A stretch of DNA of 64,000 bases from Deltaproteobacteria bacterium (GTDB lineage: Bacteria > Myxococcota_A > Polyangia > DRWM01 > JAAZOP01), in contig JACRCX010000107.1 in NCBI GenBank assembly GCA_016218815.1, positions 49,841 to 113,840 of the forward strand, in the 5' to 3' direction. The notes below the pieces were generated by a model that had not been told where the DNA came from, made no database searches, and saw nothing but the letters and a program-made list of their open reading frames with translations. Each line of letters opens with the position of its first letter. The stretch's first letter is position 1. Made by a program: the position numbers and the translations under genes. Below, one piece after another: positions 35,068-44,031 of the stretch.

Positions 35068-36639
35068 ATGAAGAAGGGAAGCACGACCGTGGTCGTGACC
35101 GGCGCGGGGGGGACCGTGGGGGCGCTGGTCGTCGAGGAGCTGTTGCGGCGCGAGGACACGTGCGTGGTCCGGGTCGACCGGCCGGAGAAGCGGCTGCCCG
35201 CGTTGCCCGACGACGCGAAGGGCCGGGTCGAGGACCGGCCGGGCGACCTGGGGGACGCCGCGTTCGCGCGCGCCTGCGTCGCGGGCGGCACGTACGTCAT
35301 CCACACCGCGGCCGTGATCGATATCGGCCTCGACTATGCCCGGCTCAAGCCGATCAACGTCGATGCGGTGGGCTGGCTCTACGAGGGGGCGCGGGACGAG
35401 GGGGTACAGGGGTTCGTGCACTTCTCGTCCGGGTCGGTGTACCAGACGACGAGTGGGCTGATCACCGAGGACACGCCGCTGCGGGCCGACTCGGCCTACG
35501 AGCAGACGAAGATCGACTCGGAGGCCCTGCTGCAGGCGCTGGCGCGCAAGGGCGGGCCGGGATGGGTGATCCTGCGGCCGAGCCTGATCTACGGGCCGCG
35601 AGGGCTGCGTTTGGCCGGGCCGCTGCCCACGCTCCCCCCGATCTTCAAGCTGCTCTCCGGCGGGACGGCCATGGTCGGGCTGGCCGGCGGGCCGCGATCG
35701 AACTGGGTGCACGCCGAGGACGTGGCGCGGGCCGCCGTGTTCGTAATGGACCGCCGCGCGGCCTACGGCGAGTCGTACAACGTCTGCGACGACACGCCCC
35801 TGCCCTTCGGCGAGATTCTCGGCGCGGCGATCGGGGCGTACGGCTTCACGACCACGGCCAACCTCCCCCTTCCGCCGAAGCTCGTCATGCGCCTGCTCTA
35901 TCCGCTGGTCAGCACGGACGCGTTCTTCAAGGCCCTCAACGTCGCCGCCGGCGTCCTGTGGACGGTCATCCGCAACCGCCACAATCTCACCGACGAGCTG
36001 GTCCCGCACGTCGACACGGCCACCGCTTCGTACTTCGTCCGCGACGTCGTGTTCTCCAACGCCAAGCTCAAGGAGCTGGGCTGGACCGTCAAGCACCCCG
36101 ACATCCGCACCGCGTACCCCGACGTCCTGCGCTGGTACCAGGAGGCGGGCTGGGCGCCGCGCTACGAGCAGGGCTCGTTCGTCGAGAGCCTGGACGTCGG
36201 TTTCGAGTTCACCGCGACCCTCTCCGGCACCTGGCGGCGCACCGACGACCGCGCCGCGGGCGAGCGCAACTTCACTTTCACCGCCACGGCCACGGCCGAC
36301 CGCCTGCGCGGCTTCGCGGGAGCGCCGGTGACACGGCTGCGCGGAACGCTGTTCGCGGAGGATCTCGCCGATGGCGTGCCAATCGAAGGCACGCTCGAGC
36401 TGGGCCTCTTTTCCCACCGGCGCATCGTCTACGAGTTCGAGTTCGACTCGCGAGAGGGCGGGCGCTTCCGCTTCCGGGGCCAGCAGGACTTCGAGCCCCT
36501 GCACCCGTTCCGTTCCTTGACCGAGCTGCCCGGCCGCATTCTCGACCCCGCCGGGCGCGAGCTGGCCACGGCACAGCTCAGTCTCGACCTGCCCAACGAC
36601 CTGCTGCCGATGGCCCTCTCGCTCCGTCCCGTGTATTGA
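35068..36639 (+). CDS. Extended SDR (epimerase/3-beta-HSD-like) with extra C-terminal domain
   Basis: A 523-residue protein. The NAD(P)-binding motif is TGAGGTVGA and the catalytic pair lies in SAYEQTKID (YxxxK), with SSGSVYQ supplying the Ser; the later RPSLIYGP and SNWVHAEDVARA are typical of the 3-beta-hydroxysteroid dehydrogenase/epimerase group. After about residue 360 a separate beta-rich domain of roughly 150 residues (FTATLSGTWRRTDD, EFDSREGGRFRFRGQQDF) is added that I do not recognise. GGGGAGGCGAGG precedes the ATG. It is divergent from the radical SAM operon by 142 bp. The substrate may be a sterol, sugar nucleotide or other lipid; the sequence does not decide. Confidence 0.87.
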   Translation: MKKGSTTVVVTGAGGTVGALVVEELLRREDTCVVRVDRPEKRLPALPDDAKGRVEDRPGDLGDAAFARACVAGGTYVIHTAAVIDIGLDYARLKPINVDAVGWLYEGARDEGVQGFVHFSSGSVYQTTSGLITEDTPLRADSAYEQTKIDSEALLQALARKGGPGWVILRPSLIYGPRGLRLAGPLPTLPPIFKLLSGGTAMVGLAGGPRSNWVHAEDVARAAVFVMDRRAAYGESYNVCDDTPLPFGEILGAAIGAYGFTTTANLPLPPKLVMRLLYPLVSTDAFFKALNVAAGVLWTVIRNRHNLTDELVPHVDTATASYFVRDVVFSNAKLKELGWTVKHPDIRTAYPDVLRWYQEAGWAPRYEQGSFVESLDVGFEFTATLSGTWRRTDDRAAGERNFTFTATATADRLRGFAGAPVTRLRGTLFAEDLADGVPIEGTLELGLFSHRRIVYEFEFDSREGGRFRFRGQQDFEPLHPFRSLTELPGRILDPAGRELATAQLSLDLPNDLLPMALSLRPVY

Positions 36640-36653
36640 GCTACGCTTCGCCC

Positions 36654-38435
36654 ATGATGAGGAATGCCGGAATCGGGACGCGGGCGGCGGCCGCTGCGGC
36701 GGCGCTGTTCGCCGTGCTGGTCACCCTGCCCGGCTGCGAGAGCGCGCCGGTCTCCCGTCCGACGTGCGACCCCGCCGCCCGCCAGGGAGGGGGCGCGCCG
36801 CGGCTGGTCCGCAACCTGTCGATCGGCAACACCGGCTGGTTCTCCTCGCCGGCGGTGGTGGACCTCGACGGCGACGGAGCACGGGAGATCGTCGCCCCGT
36901 TCTACGATATCGCCGTGTGGTCGGCCGACGGCGCGCTGCTCGACCGCATGGACGAGGGGACCTCGCACCACGGCCGCGTCTACGCGCCGGAGGTCGTCGC
37001 GGACCTGGACGGCGACACGATCGTCGAGATTGTCGTCGCCAGCGGCGACGGCGCGGTGACGGCCTACGAGTGGCGTGACGGCGCGATGCAGCTCAAGCCG
37101 GGCTGGCCGGCGTCCACGTGCGGCGAGCACGTCTGCGGCGAGAACCGCTCCCTCGCCGCGGCCGACCTCGACCTCGACGGCCGCATCGAGATCGTCGCCG
37201 GCACGTCCGAGACCGAGGACGGCGACGATTCCTCGGCGCGCCAGGAGGCCTACCTCTACGTCTTCAACCCCGATGGCACGCTCTACCAGCCGGCCGGCGC
37301 CTCGTGGCCGGCCTGGCCGCGCTACAACAAGCTCGACGGACCCGGCGGCGACGCCGACCGCAACTGCCAGGGCCACGGCGGCTACGGCATGTACGGCCTC
37401 AACATCGGCATCGGGAACATCGATGACGACCCCGAGCTGGAGATCCTCGGCACCTACGACAACCACCACATCCAGGCCTTCAACCCCGACGGCGTCGCGC
37501 TCGACACCGATCCGACGTACTTCACCAACCGCTCCAACGAGTGCGAGGGCGCGCCGCTCACCTGGGGCCAGTTCATCCGGTACCTCGACCCGCAGGTCGA
37601 GGAGGACCACTACCACCTGCACACGGGCGAGTGGCCGGGACCGGACTGGACCTACTGGCTGCAGTGGACGGCGTCGCCGCCCACGGTCGCCGACCTGAAC
37701 GGCGACGGCTTGAACGAGGTGATCGGCTTCCCGAACGCGGAGAAGGACGAGCCGTACCACACGTACCACTACGCGCTGATGGTGCTCCAGGGGGACTACG
37801 CGGCCAACAACCACGCTTCCGGGCGGCGGCTGCCCGCGTTCGAGGTGCTGCCGCTCACCGAGGAGCCGTGGCAGGACGACGACTGGTACCCCGTGGCGGG
37901 GGTCCCGGCGCCGGCGATCGCGAACATCGACGGCGATGCGCGGCCGGAGATCATCGCGCCGATCAACGACGGCTACGTCTACGCCTTCGACGCGGACGCC
38001 CGCCTCCTGTGGCGGCACAACTACGCGCGAGGCGTCCCGTTCACCTTCGCCTCGGAGCCCGCCGTGGCCGATCTCACGGGCGACGGCCGGCCGGAGATCG
38101 TCTTCGGCGTCTGGGGCGACTCCGCAGGCGACGGGCGGCTGGTGATCCTCTCGGCCAACGGCGAGACGCTCCACGACGTCGTGCTGGAGAACCAGGAGTC
38201 CAACGGCAACGGCGTCGGCGCCATCGCCTGCCCGACGATCGCCGATCTCGAGGGCGACGGACAGCTCGAGATCCTGCTGCTCACGCTCGACCACGGCCTG
38301 GACGTCTACACCGTCGACGGCTCGTCGGCGAACTGCACGGTCGCCGGCGCCGACGCCGCGAGGTACCCCGGGCCGTGGACTACGGGCCGCGGCAACTTCC
38401 TGCGGAACGGGCTGGGGCCGCTGGGAGACCCGTGA
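36654..38435 (+). CDS. VCBS/FG-GAP repeat lipoprotein
   Basis: A 593-residue lipoprotein with lipobox LVTLPGC. It contains about eight copies of a D-x-D/N-x-D/G-x-x-x-E-I-V/L calcium-binding loop (DLDGDGAREIV, DLDLDGRIEIV, NIDGDARPEII, DLTGDGRPEIV and others), the FG-GAP/VCBS pattern of a seven- or eight-bladed beta-propeller as in integrin alpha chains and secreted bacterial proteins. Two adjacent ATG codons (36654, 36657) start the frame 14 bp after the SDR gene. A role in calcium-dependent adhesion or polymer binding is plausible from the family; the ligand is unknown. Confidence 0.88.
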   Translation: MMRNAGIGTRAAAAAAALFAVLVTLPGCESAPVSRPTCDPAARQGGGAPRLVRNLSIGNTGWFSSPAVVDLDGDGAREIVAPFYDIAVWSADGALLDRMDEGTSHHGRVYAPEVVADLDGDTIVEIVVASGDGAVTAYEWRDGAMQLKPGWPASTCGEHVCGENRSLAAADLDLDGRIEIVAGTSETEDGDDSSARQEAYLYVFNPDGTLYQPAGASWPAWPRYNKLDGPGGDADRNCQGHGGYGMYGLNIGIGNIDDDPELEILGTYDNHHIQAFNPDGVALDTDPTYFTNRSNECEGAPLTWGQFIRYLDPQVEEDHYHLHTGEWPGPDWTYWLQWTASPPTVADLNGDGLNEVIGFPNAEKDEPYHTYHYALMVLQGDYAANNHASGRRLPAFEVLPLTEEPWQDDDWYPVAGVPAPAIANIDGDARPEIIAPINDGYVYAFDADARLLWRHNYARGVPFTFASEPAVADLTGDGRPEIVFGVWGDSAGDGRLVILSANGETLHDVVLENQESNGNGVGAIACPTIADLEGDGQLEILLLTLDHGLDVYTVDGSSANCTVAGADAARYPGPWTTGRGNFLRNGLGPLGDP

Positions 38436-38437
38436 CG

Positions 38438-39352
38438 ATGCGGCTCCCCATGGCGCTGCTGCTCCTCGCCTTGCCCGCGCCCGCCGCGGCCGACGACCTT
38501 CCGCCGCTGGAGTTCGTCGAGCCGCTGACGATCGAGGCGGGGCCGGTCATTTCCCCGGCGCCGGGGGTGGCGCCGGCGACGTACGTCCGCGCGTCGCTCG
38601 CGGCGGGGGGCGGCACCTGGAGCGTGGGCCGGGCGGACTACACCGAGGTCTTCGGCCGGTTCGTCGCGGGCGGGGCGTGGTCGCCGTGGTTTTTCCCGCG
38701 GCTGGAGCTGGGCGGGGACATGGTCTTCCTGACCGAGCAATCGATCCGGACGGTGGTGCCGCCGGCGATCGACGAGTGGGCGCACCGCTGGGATCTGGGC
38801 GAGCTGCGCGTGCGCGTCTCGGCGCTGGCCTGGGAGCTGGACACGGAGGACCATGACATGCAGCTCGGGGTCCGGCCGTACGTTCAGCTCACGCTGCCGA
38901 CCGACACCTCGCGCTGGAGCGAAGGGCGCCGTTCCTCGCCGTTGCGCCGCGTGCTGGGCGACGCGATCCGCGAGCACGAGTTCGTGCTCACGGACGTGGG
39001 CGCCGCCGTGGCCTGGCGCTGGCGGTGGGTCAACGCCTGGCAGGCGCTGGGCTTCGTGTTCGGCGCGATCATCGATGCGGACTTCCAGTTCCTCCTGGCG
39101 TCCACGACCGGATTGGGCTTCGACATCCTGGATTCGGGGGTCGAGGTGCTGGTCGAGCTGAACTACCTGGGGCGGTTGACCGAGGTGGGGGGGGGAGCGG
39201 GGACGATGCACGCGTTGGCCGTGTCGCCCGGGGTGCGGTGGCGGACGGGGGACCTGACGCTGGGGCTCGAGGCCCGCGTCGGGCTCACCGGGGACTCCGC
39301 CGCGGTCTGGGGCGATGCGACGGGGGGCGTCACCTTCCGCTACGATTTCTGA
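38438..39352 (+). CDS. Putative outer-membrane beta-barrel protein
   Basis: A 304-residue protein with a signal peptide (MRLPMALLLLALPAPAAADD). Amphipathic beta strands with Arg/Asp/Trp alternation run through the length, and the C-terminus ends FRYDF, the aromatic last residue typical of outer-membrane proteins. No specific family was recognised. The ATG at 38438 fits the GGGAG spacing; GTG at 38432 overlaps the upstream TGA and is an alternative. Its end overlaps the convergent OsmC gene by 13 nt. Confidence 0.65.
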   Translation: MRLPMALLLLALPAPAAADDLPPLEFVEPLTIEAGPVISPAPGVAPATYVRASLAAGGGTWSVGRADYTEVFGRFVAGGAWSPWFFPRLELGGDMVFLTEQSIRTVVPPAIDEWAHRWDLGELRVRVSALAWELDTEDHDMQLGVRPYVQLTLPTDTSRWSEGRRSSPLRRVLGDAIREHEFVLTDVGAAVAWRWRWVNAWQALGFVFGAIIDADFQFLLASTTGLGFDILDSGVEVLVELNYLGRLTEVGGGAGTMHALAVSPGVRWRTGDLTLGLEARVGLTGDSAAVWGDATGGVTFRYDF

Positions 39353-39786
39353 GCGGCTGGAGCGTCGGGCGGCGCGGACGGTGCGGTCGAGGCATCGGCC
39401 CGGAAGGTCACGACCTCGAACTCGGGCGGATCGAGGATGGTCCGCTTGACCGTGCAGCTATCGATGGCGCGGACGATCGCCCCCTCGTACTTCTCGGGGA
39501 ATCCCGGGGGCAGCGTGACTTCGATGCGGATCGTGCGGATGCGGCCCCGGTCGGGGCGATCGACGCTCATCTTGACGCCGAGACCGGCCGTGTCGATCTT
39601 GCGGACCTGGCAGAAGCGCAGGGCGTAGAAGCCGGCGCAGGTCGCGATCGAGACGAAGAACAGGCTGAACGGGCTGGGCGCCGCATTGGTACCGCCCTCG
39701 TCGAACGGCTGGTCGGTACGCACGGCGAAGCTGCCGAAGCGCGCCTCGACGGCCACGCCACCCGGGAAAGATACCTCCATCTCCAT
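39340..39786 (-). CDS. OsmC family protein
   Basis: A 148-residue protein with the OsmC layout: an N-terminal beta meander, then GGTNAAPSPFSLFFVSIATC with the first redox Cys and, about 60 residues on, DSCTVKRT with the second. OsmC/Ohr proteins reduce organic hydroperoxides or protect against osmotic and thiol stress in the cytoplasm. AGGAG lies 8 nt before the ATG at 39786. It is divergent from the MFS gene and convergent with the beta-barrel gene. Confidence 0.9.
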   Translation of the reverse strand: MEMEVSFPGGVAVEARFGSFAVRTDQPFDEGGTNAAPSPFSLFFVSIATCAGFYALRFCQVRKIDTAGLGVKMSVDRPDRGRIRTIRIEVTLPPGFPEKYEGAIVRAIDSCTVKRTILDPPEFEVVTFRADASTAPSAPPDAPAAQKS

Positions 39787-39896
39787 CGCTCGCGCTCCTG
39801 CCCGGCGCATCCCTGGGGTCGCCGGGCGACCCCGGCATCGTGAGTCCGCCGGCGGCCACCGTCAAGCACCTCCCTGAACGGGGCTTCAACTTCCTC

Positions 39897-39927
39897 TTGA
39901 CATCCGACGGCCGACTGCCGTTATGGT
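39897..39927 (+). promoter_or_regulatory. Candidate promoter of the MFS gene
   Basis: A perfect -35 TTGACA (39897-39902) is followed after 19 bp by TATGGT (39922-39927). The spacing is 1-2 bp longer than optimal. It gives a leader of about 110 nt before the ATG at 40041. Confidence 0.45.
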
Positions 39928-40040
39928 CCGCGCGAGGAGTCGGGGGGCCGGAGGAGGGAGTCCCGGGGACGCGGCGCGCGTCCCGGTACATTCGCACCGG
40001 GGGATCACGTGGGGGTCGGGGGTCGACTGGGAGGACCACC

Positions 40041-41699
40041 ATGGGAGACGGACAGGATGCCGGGAAGGGCTGGCGCGTCACCTTCGCCGGAATGGGCATC
40101 AACCTCGCGCTGGGTGTCCTGTACACCTGGAGCGTGATCAAGAAGGCGATTCCCGCCGATTGGGGCTGGGACGACGCCGACAAGGCATTGCCGTACTCGA
40201 TCGCCTGCATCGTCTTCGCGCTGGTGATGGTGCCCGCGGGACGCCTGCAGGACCGGATCGGACCGCGCTGGGTCGCCACGGCCGGCGGCGTCTTCACGGG
40301 CCTGGGTCTGCTGCTCGCCGCGTTCTCCACGACGCTCGGGATGTACGTCGTCGGCTTCGGCGTGCTCGCCGGGATCGGCATCGGTCTGGGCTACGCGTCG
40401 GCGACCCCCCCGGCGGTGAAGTGGTTCCCCGCCAGGCGCACGGGCCTTATCGCCGGGCTGGTCGTGGCCGGCTTCGGGCTCGCGTCGGTCTACATCTCGC
40501 CCCTGGCCAACTACTTCACCGGCAACGACCTGGCGGGCAAGCCGCAGGGCACCCTCGCCGCCGCCGACAAGTCGTCCAAGGCCGCCGCCGCGCAGCTCGG
40601 TGCGGCCCGGTGGCTCGCCACGCAGGCCGAAGCGTCCCCGGACGGCACGATCGACCCGGTCGACGCCGCCGCCGGCGCGGCGGAGCTGGCGACCGCCCGG
40701 GACGCCGCGAAAGCCGCGCTCGAGGGCGCGAAGGCGCAGAAGGCCGCCGAGACCAAGGCGCTGTCGGCCGCTCTGGCGAAGGCCGAGGAAGCGGCGAAGG
40801 CGGGCGAGGCGGGACTGGCGCTCGTCCAGGCCGCGCCGTCGCCCATCGATCGCGCGACCGCGACCAGCCTCGTCGCGTCCAAGGAAGCCGCCAAGGCGGA
40901 CGCCACCGGGAAGCTCCGCACGATCAAGGAGGGGAACATCCACAAGACGATGCTCTACTTCGGCATCGGCTTCCTGATCGTCGTCGTGATCCTGTCCCAG
41001 CTCCTCGTTCCGCCCCCGGCGGGCTACGTCCCGCCCGGCTCGCCGACGACCGCCGCCGCGGCCGCCGCCGTGATCAACATCGGACCGATGACGATGCTCA
41101 AGACGCCGCTGTTCTGGCTGCTGTGGCTCATGTTCGCCTTCGGTGCCGGCGCGGGCCTGATGATCATCGGCAACATCACGACGATCGCCAAGCTGGGCCA
41201 TATCGAGGCCGGGTTCATCCTCGTCGCCCTCCTCGCCGTCGGCAACGCCTCGGGCCGCATCCTCGCCGGCATCCTGTCCGACAAGATCGGACGCACCTGG
41301 ACGATGTTCATCATCTTCGTCTTCCAGGCCGCGCTGATGATGGTCCTGCGGACCGGCCTGTCCGAGATGACCACCTTCGTCGTCGTGTCGATGCTGCTGG
41401 GCTTCAACTACGGCGCTTGCCTCTCGGTCTTCCCCTCGGCGACCAAGGACAACTTCGGCCTCAAGAACTTCGGCGTCAACTACGGCCTCGTCTTCACCTC
41501 CTGGGGTGTCGGCGGCTTCGTCTTCCCGCTCGCCGCCGGCAAGATCTTCGAGACGGCCAAGGCGGCGACGGGCACGGGCAGCTACGACAACGCCTATCTC
41601 GTCGCAGCCGCCGCCCTCGCCCTTGCCGCGATCCTCACCTTCGTCACCCGCCCGCTCGAGAAGAAGCACAAGGAGACGTACGCGCCCAAACCGGCGTAG
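40041..41699 (+). CDS. MFS carrier of the OFA family with a loop insertion
   Basis: A 552-residue inner-membrane carrier resembling the oxalate/formate antiporter family: N-terminal segments WRVTFAGMGINLALGVLYTWSV, GRLQDRIGPRW and PPAVKWFPARRTGLIAG, and the second half GRILAGILSDKIGR, are typical. After membrane segment 5 (to about residue 160) a 125-135-residue Ala/Lys/Glu-rich helical stretch is inserted before segment 6 (HKTMLYFGIGFLIVV); family members have a short loop there. The insertion would lie in the periplasm and could form a coiled coil. GGAGG precedes the ATG. A 160-residue membrane-anchored protein follows 168 bp downstream. Confidence 0.88.
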   Translation: MGDGQDAGKGWRVTFAGMGINLALGVLYTWSVIKKAIPADWGWDDADKALPYSIACIVFALVMVPAGRLQDRIGPRWVATAGGVFTGLGLLLAAFSTTLGMYVVGFGVLAGIGIGLGYASATPPAVKWFPARRTGLIAGLVVAGFGLASVYISPLANYFTGNDLAGKPQGTLAAADKSSKAAAAQLGAARWLATQAEASPDGTIDPVDAAAGAAELATARDAAKAALEGAKAQKAAETKALSAALAKAEEAAKAGEAGLALVQAAPSPIDRATATSLVASKEAAKADATGKLRTIKEGNIHKTMLYFGIGFLIVVVILSQLLVPPPAGYVPPGSPTTAAAAAAVINIGPMTMLKTPLFWLLWLMFAFGAGAGLMIIGNITTIAKLGHIEAGFILVALLAVGNASGRILAGILSDKIGRTWTMFIIFVFQAALMMVLRTGLSEMTTFVVVSMLLGFNYGACLSVFPSATKDNFGLKNFGVNYGLVFTSWGVGGFVFPLAAGKIFETAKAATGTGSYDNAYLVAAAALALAAILTFVTRPLEKKHKETYAPKPA

Positions 41700-41867
41700 G
41701 GCCGGGGTGGGCGACGCCCGGGCCGCCGCCCGGCGAACCGGGGAATACCGGCCGCGGACCGGTGTTCGTCGGATCGACGCCGGCCGCGGGAGGCGGCCGG
41801 GAGTCCGAGGAGAACGAGGACGAGACACGCCCCCGCTTCTTCCCCGTGGACGACACAGGAGGAAGCC

Positions 41868-42350
41868 ATGACACGCCCAAGCCGCTTTACCGTCGCGCTG
41901 GCCGTCGCGTTGATCGCGGTCGGCGCACTGGGACTCGCCATCACCTCGGCCCGCAGCCCACGGAAGCCGGAGAACCCGGCCGTGCTCGGGGCCGAGGTCG
42001 GTCGCTTGTACGACCGCATGATCCGGGAAACCGCCCAGGCCGTCTCGCAGGCGACCTCTCCCATCGCAATCCGGCCGCGAATTGATGCGATCCGGGCCCG
42101 CTACGGCAATCTGTTCGCCAAGCTGGGCGCCGAACGGAACGCGATGGGCCCGAACGACCGCGACACGGTCAGCAACGTCGCGTACACGACGATGCAACAG
42201 GCGCCCGAGCGGCAGCTGCTGGCGATCGAGCGCTACGCCGCCGGGCAGCGGGCGAGCGACCCGGGCCTCGCGAAGGAGCTGGACGACATGCTGCGACTCG
42301 AGGCGGTCGCCACCGTGGACCGCCCGGTGGCAGCCGCGCCGAGGACGTAG
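41868..42350 (+). CDS. Small membrane-anchored protein, unknown function
   Basis: A 160-residue protein with a single N-terminal hydrophobic segment (FTVALAVALIAVGALGLAI) that is a signal anchor or uncleaved signal. The rest is a basic helical region without recognised motifs. AGGAGG sits 6 nt before the ATG. It follows the MFS gene with the same orientation and may share its transcript. Confidence 0.7.
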   Translation: MTRPSRFTVALAVALIAVGALGLAITSARSPRKPENPAVLGAEVGRLYDRMIRETAQAVSQATSPIAIRPRIDAIRARYGNLFAKLGAERNAMGPNDRDTVSNVAYTTMQQAPERQLLAIERYAAGQRASDPGLAKELDDMLRLEAVATVDRPVAAAPRT

Positions 42351-42693
42351 CAGCGGGTCGGCGAGCATCGGCGCGCTCCGACGTTTCCCTTCGAGTCGCC
42401 GCGGCGTCGCCCGGGGGCGAAGGCGCCGCCGCCGGGCCGCGGGCCGGCGGGCCGCCCCGCACGCGCGGCCCCTGCGTAGGCCGCTACGCGAGCCGGCGCG
42501 CGGTTCACGCGAATCCGGGTAGGCACACGTAGGACGAGGTCGCCCCACCGCCGAGCGGAAATCCGAGACGCGTTGCCGCACTGCGTCAATCCCGGCGGCG
42601 AAACGGACGCCGAGCAGGGGGTGGCACGCGTGCCGCACCTGCGGGGGCATTCGCGTTTGCACCGCGGTGTTCGACCGCGGAAGGAGGTGCCGC
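42351..42693. other. 343-bp intergenic stretch
   Basis: No convincing gene on either strand. It is extremely G+C-rich in the first half (runs such as GGGCCGCGGGCCGGCGGGCC). Its last 32 bp hold a 7-bp hairpin directly against the ribosome-binding site of the next gene, listed separately. Confidence 0.6.
42662..42680 (+). promoter_or_regulatory. Hairpin abutting the Shine-Dalgarno sequence
   Basis: CCGCGGT (42662-42668), loop GTTCG, ACCGCGG (42674-42680): a perfect 7-bp stem immediately before AAGGAGGT (42681-42688). It could influence translation or mRNA stability; this is inference from position. Confidence 0.45.
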
Positions 42694-44031
42694 ATGCCCG
42701 GACGAGCGAGCAGCCTGCCCTTCGCCGTGACTGCCTGCATCGGCCTCGTCGCCGCCGCGCCCGCGAGCGCGGAACCGCCGCCCACCCGCAACGTCGTCCT
42801 GCCGCCGGTGAGCGAAGACGGCATGTCCTTCGAGGCGCCGGGAACACCGCCGACGCTGCAGATGCACTGGGAGCTGCCGATCGTCTGCCTCCGGAACGGC
42901 TGGGGCGGGATCGTCCTGCGCTACCAGTGCCCGCAGGCGGCGGAGGGGGAGGACGAGGTCGTATGCCTGTACTCCGGGACACACGAGACGCGCGAGGACG
43001 GCGGCGAAGGCCCGGCACTCGAGCGGATCCAGGCATGCCAGCTCAGCGACACGATCCCGCCGGGAGGCCTGGCGGACTTCCTCGAGCAGCGCCTGCCCGC
43101 CGGCGCACGGCTCGTCCCGGCGCTCGCGGAATCGCCGCCGGGCTGGCGTCGTGACGAGCGGGGGCGGGTCTTCCAGGTGAATTTCGATCTCTATCGCCGC
43201 GTGTACCTGGGGACGCGCTGGATCCCCGCCCTGCTCTCGCCCGTCGGGATGGAGTTGGGCCGGGTCGGCCTGGAGCTGGGCTCGCGCATCGAGGTGCTCT
43301 CGGACGACCTGCGGACGCGCTTCCGATTCCAGCCGGTGACCGGCGAGGTGATGCTGAACCCTCTCGGTGTCAGCGCCACGCTGTTGCGCTTCGACGCAAG
43401 CCACGATGCCGATGACCCGTTGATCCGGATCACGACGTTCTGGGGCGCACCGGCGCGCCACGACCTGTACGCCGACATCGGCGGCTGGCTCGACGTGATG
43501 GGCGTCGAGTACCGGCCGCGCAACAGCATCGATGAGCTGCAGCTCCGCTTCGTCGCCGGCGGAGTCACCTGGGACCTCTGGCACTCGGCCGACATGTACA
43601 GCTACGTAAGGCTCCGACTGGGGGCCGCGTTCGAGGACCTGTACCTCGACCGCGACGGGGTGGGCAACCGCGTGGCCCTGGCGCCGGTCGCGGCCATGGA
43701 GGGGGACTTCACGTTCGACGACGACGGCTTCCACCACCTGACGTTCGTCTCGGCCTACGAGGCGCCGTTCGTCTGGCGCGAGGACGGCGACGCGCCGCCG
43801 ACCTTCTCGCAGCGGTTCACGAACGAGGCGGCGTACGAGGTCATCTTCCTGGCGATCAACGACCAGCCGCTGACCTTGCGCGTGGCGGTGGGAGGAGGGT
43901 ACCGGGACGACGTCGAGGAGGCGGCACGCGGCTGGGAGCTGACGGCGGGTGCGGGCCTGCGCTTCAGCTTCTGGGTGCCGGCGCGCGACATGGAGGCGCT
44001 GCGGGAGGCGCAGGCGCGGGGACAGGATTGA
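42694..44031 (+). CDS. Secreted protein, paralogue 1 of a tandem pair
   Basis: A 445-residue protein with a signal peptide (FAVTACIGLVAAAPASAEPP) and a near-perfect ribosome site AAGGAGGT. It contains LYRRVYLGTRWIPALL and EVIFLAINDQPLTLR, both with close counterparts in the following gene. Amphipathic strands and a Trp/Tyr-rich C-terminal half suggest a beta-barrel or beta-propeller-like exported protein. Two early Cys pairs may form disulfides. Function unknown. Confidence 0.72.
   Translation: MPGRASSLPFAVTACIGLVAAAPASAEPPPTRNVVLPPVSEDGMSFEAPGTPPTLQMHWELPIVCLRNGWGGIVLRYQCPQAAEGEDEVVCLYSGTHETREDGGEGPALERIQACQLSDTIPPGGLADFLEQRLPAGARLVPALAESPPGWRRDERGRVFQVNFDLYRRVYLGTRWIPALLSPVGMELGRVGLELGSRIEVLSDDLRTRFRFQPVTGEVMLNPLGVSATLLRFDASHDADDPLIRITTFWGAPARHDLYADIGGWLDVMGVEYRPRNSIDELQLRFVAGGVTWDLWHSADMYSYVRLRLGAAFEDLYLDRDGVGNRVALAPVAAMEGDFTFDDDGFHHLTFVSAYEAPFVWREDGDAPPTFSQRFTNEAAYEVIFLAINDQPLTLRVAVGGGYRDDVEEAARGWELTAGAGLRFSFWVPARDMEALREAQARGQD

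Noticed and set aside
34926..35306. N-terminal extension of the radical SAM frame at 33903-34925
   Set aside because: It would be antisense to the start of the SDR gene and adds no recognisable sequence.
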